Below are positions 52,345 through 54,781 of a stretch of 54,781 nucleotides of DNA, piece after piece. Position numbers and translations under genes: made by a program. Location of the stretch: positions 1-54,781 of the forward strand of contig NZ_MBLO01000035.1 in NCBI RefSeq assembly GCF_001854805.1, read 5' to 3'. Origin of the DNA: Pseudofrankia coriaricola (GTDB taxonomy: Bacteria > Actinomycetota > Actinomycetes > Frankiales > Frankiaceae). Under the pieces are notes generated by a model. The model saw nothing but the letters and a program-made list of their open reading frames with translations, did no database searches and had not been told where the DNA came from. Position 1 is the first letter of the stretch, and each line of letters starts with the position of its first letter.

Positions 52345-53829
52345 GTGCACATCGTCGCGATCGGTGGCAGCGACGCCGGCATCTCCGCCGCGCTGCGCGC
52401 CCGCGAACTCGACCCGTCAGCCGACGTCACCGTGGTCGTCGCCGACGCCTACCCGAACTTCTCCATCTGCGGCATCCCCTACTACGTCTCCGGCGAGGTC
52501 ACCCACTGGCGCAACCTCGCCCACCGCACCCACGCCGACCTTGAGGCCACCGGCATGAACCTGCGGCTGGACACCCTGGCCACCGGCATCGACGTCACCG
52601 GCCACCGGCTGGCGCTGCGCGCCGCCGACGGTACCGAGTCCGAGCTGCCCTACGACAAGCTGGTCGTCGGCACCGGCGCGCTGCCCGCCGTCCCCCCGAT
52701 CGCGGGCCTCGCCGATCCCGGCGACCCGCTCACTGTCGGCGCCCGCGACGGGCTCGGCCCGGCCGACGGTGTGCATCTGCTGCACTCCATGGGCGACACC
52801 TTCGCCGTCATGGACACCCTCACCCGCCACAGCCCGACCAGCGCGATCGTCGTCGGCGCCGGCTACATCGGCCTGGAGATGGCCGAAGGGCTCACCACCC
52901 GCGGGATCCAGGTCACCCAGATCGAGATGGCCGACGAGGTCCTGCCCACCGTCGACCCTGCCCTCGGCGCGCTGGTCGCCGCCGAGCTGGCCGCGCACGG
53001 GGTCGAGGTCCTCACCCGCACCAGCGTCCAGGGCATCGCACGCGCCGAACCCGGCGCCACCGGCCGCCTGCGCGTCGAGGCGGCCACCACCACGCCCGAC
53101 GGGACCACGACCACCCTGAACCGGTACGCCGACCTTGTTCTCGTCGTCACCGGCGTCCGCCCCGACAGCCGTCTCGCCGCCGCCGCCGGCGCCACGCTCG
53201 GCCCACGGGGCGCGATCGTCGTCAACGAACGGATGGAGACCGGGCTGCCCGACGTCTACGCCGCCGGTGACTGCGTCATCACCCACCACCGGCTGCTCGG
53301 CACGACCTGGCTGCCGCTGGGCACCACCGCCCACAAGCAGGGCCGCGTCGCCGGCGAGAACGCCCTCGGCGGCGACCGGGCCTTCGCCGGTAGCCTCGGC
53401 ACGCAGGTCGTCAAAATCTTCGAGGCGGTCGCCGCCCGCACCGGGCTGCGTGAGCATGAGGCCCTCGCCGCCGGCTACACGCCCGCGACCTCGCAGGCCA
53501 GCCCTGACGACCACAAGGCGTATTACCCCGGCGCCCAGCCCATCACGATCCGCGTCACCGGCGACACCTCCAGCGGACGGCTGCTCGGCGCCCAGCTCGT
53601 CGGACGCCGCGGCAGCGAGGTCGCCAAGCGGGTCGACACCTACGCCACTGCGATCTTCCATGGCATGACGGTCGACGCCCTGGCCGATCTTGATCTCTCC
53701 TACACCCCGCCCCTTGGCTCGCCCTGGGACGCGGTCCAGATGGCGGCCCAGACCTGGGTCCGCGACCACCAGCTCCCAACCCAACACAGGCACTCGACGC
53801 CGCCCGCGTCTAGCCACAGCATCGCGTGA
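52345..53829 (+). CDS. CoA-disulfide-reductase-like FAD/NAD(P) oxidoreductase of the ars operon
   Basis: GTG 52345 with GGAAGGGG nine bases upstream; 494 residues. FAD motif VHIVAIGGSDAGISAALRARE; the redox cysteine in FSICGIPYYVSG near residue 43; NAD motif AIVVGAGYIGLEMAEGL near 170; FAD motif VYAAGDCV near 308; C-terminal dimerisation domain with TYATAIFHGMTVDALADLDLSY. This flavoenzyme class occurs in actinobacterial ars operons and may supply thiol reducing power to ArsC or act on arsenicals. Exact substrate not known. Confidence 0.88.
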   Translation: MHIVAIGGSDAGISAALRARELDPSADVTVVVADAYPNFSICGIPYYVSGEVTHWRNLAHRTHADLEATGMNLRLDTLATGIDVTGHRLALRAADGTESELPYDKLVVGTGALPAVPPIAGLADPGDPLTVGARDGLGPADGVHLLHSMGDTFAVMDTLTRHSPTSAIVVGAGYIGLEMAEGLTTRGIQVTQIEMADEVLPTVDPALGALVAAELAAHGVEVLTRTSVQGIARAEPGATGRLRVEAATTTPDGTTTTLNRYADLVLVVTGVRPDSRLAAAAGATLGPRGAIVVNERMETGLPDVYAAGDCVITHHRLLGTTWLPLGTTAHKQGRVAGENALGGDRAFAGSLGTQVVKIFEAVAARTGLREHEALAAGYTPATSQASPDDHKAYYPGAQPITIRVTGDTSSGRLLGAQLVGRRGSEVAKRVDTYATAIFHGMTVDALADLDLSYTPPLGSPWDAVQMAAQTWVRDHQLPTQHRHSTPPASSHSIA

Positions 53830-54259
53830 CCGGCCGTCCCGAGCAGCGACGCCGACGGCATCGACACCACACGGGCCCGATCGACCCTGGGGCGTGTCGA
53901 ACCCCGGTCACTGAGCTCCTCGCTCAGGGCCGGGAGGACGGGACGCAGCCCGATCGGTCCCGTGGCGACGGGGAGGCGGGGCCAGCTCGGGCGTTGAAGA
54001 AAAACCCTCATCAGCGGGCGCCAGGCGACCGGCGGCGCCCGCACCCACCAATGTCTCCTGTAGTCCGGGGCGTCGCGCCGTCTCCCCGGACGGACGATCA
54101 CTGAAGCCAATTCTTCGCCTCTCCCGCTTCGGCGGGACAACAGACCGGCCTCCGCTCCAGCCATGCTGGTGGATCTTGCGCGTCTGGCCTGCGGAGTGCC
54201 TGCGACTTCCCGGGACGTGAGACTGGCGGAGGGGTATTGCCGGCCGCTTGGGAGTGCGG
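53830..54259. other. Region without a recognised gene
   Basis: No frame gives a known family. It contains the TTCG-loop hairpin at 54122-54137 and the leader of the methyltransferase starting at 54260. Confidence 0.4.
54122..54137 (+). terminator. TTCG-tetraloop hairpin after the ars operon
   Basis: TCCCGC-TTCG-GCGGGA: perfect 6-bp stem closed by the very stable UUCG loop, about 290 bp after the last operon stop. No U tract follows. Confidence 0.45.
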
Positions 54260-54781
54260 ATGACGCAGCGCGCGCACTGGGACGACGTCTATGGCCGGAT
54301 GGTGGTGACCGAGGTCAGCTGGTTTCAGCAGGAGCCGGCCAGTTCCCTGGCCCTGGTCGAGGCGGCGGGAACTGGTCCGCGTGATGCGATCGTCGATGTC
54401 GGGGCCGGTGCGTCTGTGCTCGTCGACCGGTTGCTGGATGCCGGCCATACGGACGTGACCGTGCTCGATGTCGCCGCCGACGCGCTTGCTGAGACCCGGT
54501 CCCGCCTCGGGCCCCGGGCTGCCGACGTGCACTGGCTCACCGTCGACCTGCTGGCCTGGCAGCCGCGGCGGCGCTACCGGCTCTGGCACGACCGAGCCGT
54601 GTTCCATTTCCTCACCGACCCCGCCGACCGCGACCGTTACCGCGCGGTCCTGCGCCAGGCGCTCGCGCCCGGCGGCCACGCCGTCATCGGGACGTTCGCC
54701 GCCGACGGTCCGACAGCCTGCTCCGGGCTACCCACCGCCCGCTACAGCACCGACGAGCTCGCCGCCCAATTCCCGGACCTG
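54260..54781 (+). CDS. SAM-dependent methyltransferase, N-terminal part (cut by window end)
   Basis: ATG 54260; 174 codons without stop to the window end. TQRAHWDDVYGR, VSWFQQEPASSLALVEAAG, motif I AIVDVGAGASVLVDRLLDAG, VTVLDVAADALAETRSRL, and YRLWHDRAVFHFLTDPADRDRYRAVLRQALAPGGHAVIGTFA. It resembles a thiopurine/METTL-like small-molecule methyltransferase frequently found in actinobacterial ars clusters. Arsenic or thiol methylation is possible; its substrate is not shown. Confidence 0.88.
   Translation, partial: MTQRAHWDDVYGRMVVTEVSWFQQEPASSLALVEAAGTGPRDAIVDVGAGASVLVDRLLDAGHTDVTVLDVAADALAETRSRLGPRAADVHWLTVDLLAWQPRRRYRLWHDRAVFHFLTDPADRDRYRAVLRQALAPGGHAVIGTFAADGPTACSGLPTARYSTDELAAQFPDL

Noticed and set aside
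53826-54104. Plus-strand frame of 92 codons after the flavoenzyme gene
   Set aside because: Arg/Pro/His-rich with no recognisable motif or ribosome site; probably random.
1-54781. CRISPR arrays, rRNA genes, complete insertion sequences
   Set aside because: No regularly spaced repeats, rRNA cores or intact transposase genes with terminal repeats were seen on either strand.

Overview
The window is very GC-rich DNA with many GTG/TTG starts, strong third-codon GC bias and gene families typical of Actinobacteria: DUF6153/DUF305 copper-associated proteins, BlaI-M56 pairs, NlpC/P60 hydrolases under a ydaO-type c-di-AMP riboswitch, and ArsC with an N-terminal helical domain. A Frankia-like soil actinobacterium is a reasonable guess, but nothing in the sequence proves the genus. 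No rRNA, tRNA or CRISPR array was seen.

Layout. (1) 0-18.7 kb: a copper and cell-envelope island. It holds three related NlpC/P60 proteins (one cut by the window start), two small DUF6153-like membrane proteins, a DUF305 lipoprotein, two heavy-metal P-type ATPases (both 5'-truncated, one also frameshifted), a broken metal-binding secreted protein, a BlaI-M56 regulatory pair, and frameshifted ccdA and ResA/TlpA-like genes. A PLP enzyme + MFS exporter pair and a methyltransferase sit among them. (2) 18.8-23.0 kb: a polytopic membrane protein divergent from a TetR gene, then a small membrane protein and a second BlaI-M56 pair. (3) 23.1-27.3 kb: a scrapyard with a truncated NarL regulator, a CHAT fragment, one tyrosine recombinase split in two, a second integrase N-terminus and a decayed copy of the mer-like genes found at 45-46 kb. 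(4) 27.9-44.3 kb: efflux and regulator modules (TetR-MFS-MMPL, two ArsR-SRPBCC modules, antiporter-CBS-SLC13, TetR-MFS with four operators), a truncated sigma factor and an alpha/beta hydrolase. (5) 44.5-46.9 kb: remnants, then a MerR-MerT-like-CDF operon. (6) 47.1-54.8 kb: an arsenic island with MFS, two divergent ArsR units, ArsI/CadI, aquaporin, two ArsC, a CoA-disulfide-reductase-like flavoenzyme and the start of a methyltransferase.

How it works together. Seven copies of a 15-bp dyad, AC(T/G)A(T/C)-N5-(A/G)T(A/C)GT, lie in promoter regions of the first BlaI-M56 pair, ccdA/resA, two NlpC/P60 genes, the second BlaI-M56 cluster, and a methyltransferase at 27 kb. One copy fronts only a short, probably non-functional ORF. 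This suggests one BlaI/CopY regulon joining copper handling, thiol redox and peptidoglycan hydrolysis. One NlpC/P60 leader also carries a clear c-di-AMP riboswitch, so two signals would meet on a wall hydrolase. The region is littered with 5'-truncated and frameshifted genes, which points to repeated deletion and recombination in an accessory metal-resistance island (or, for single-base shifts, to sequencing error).
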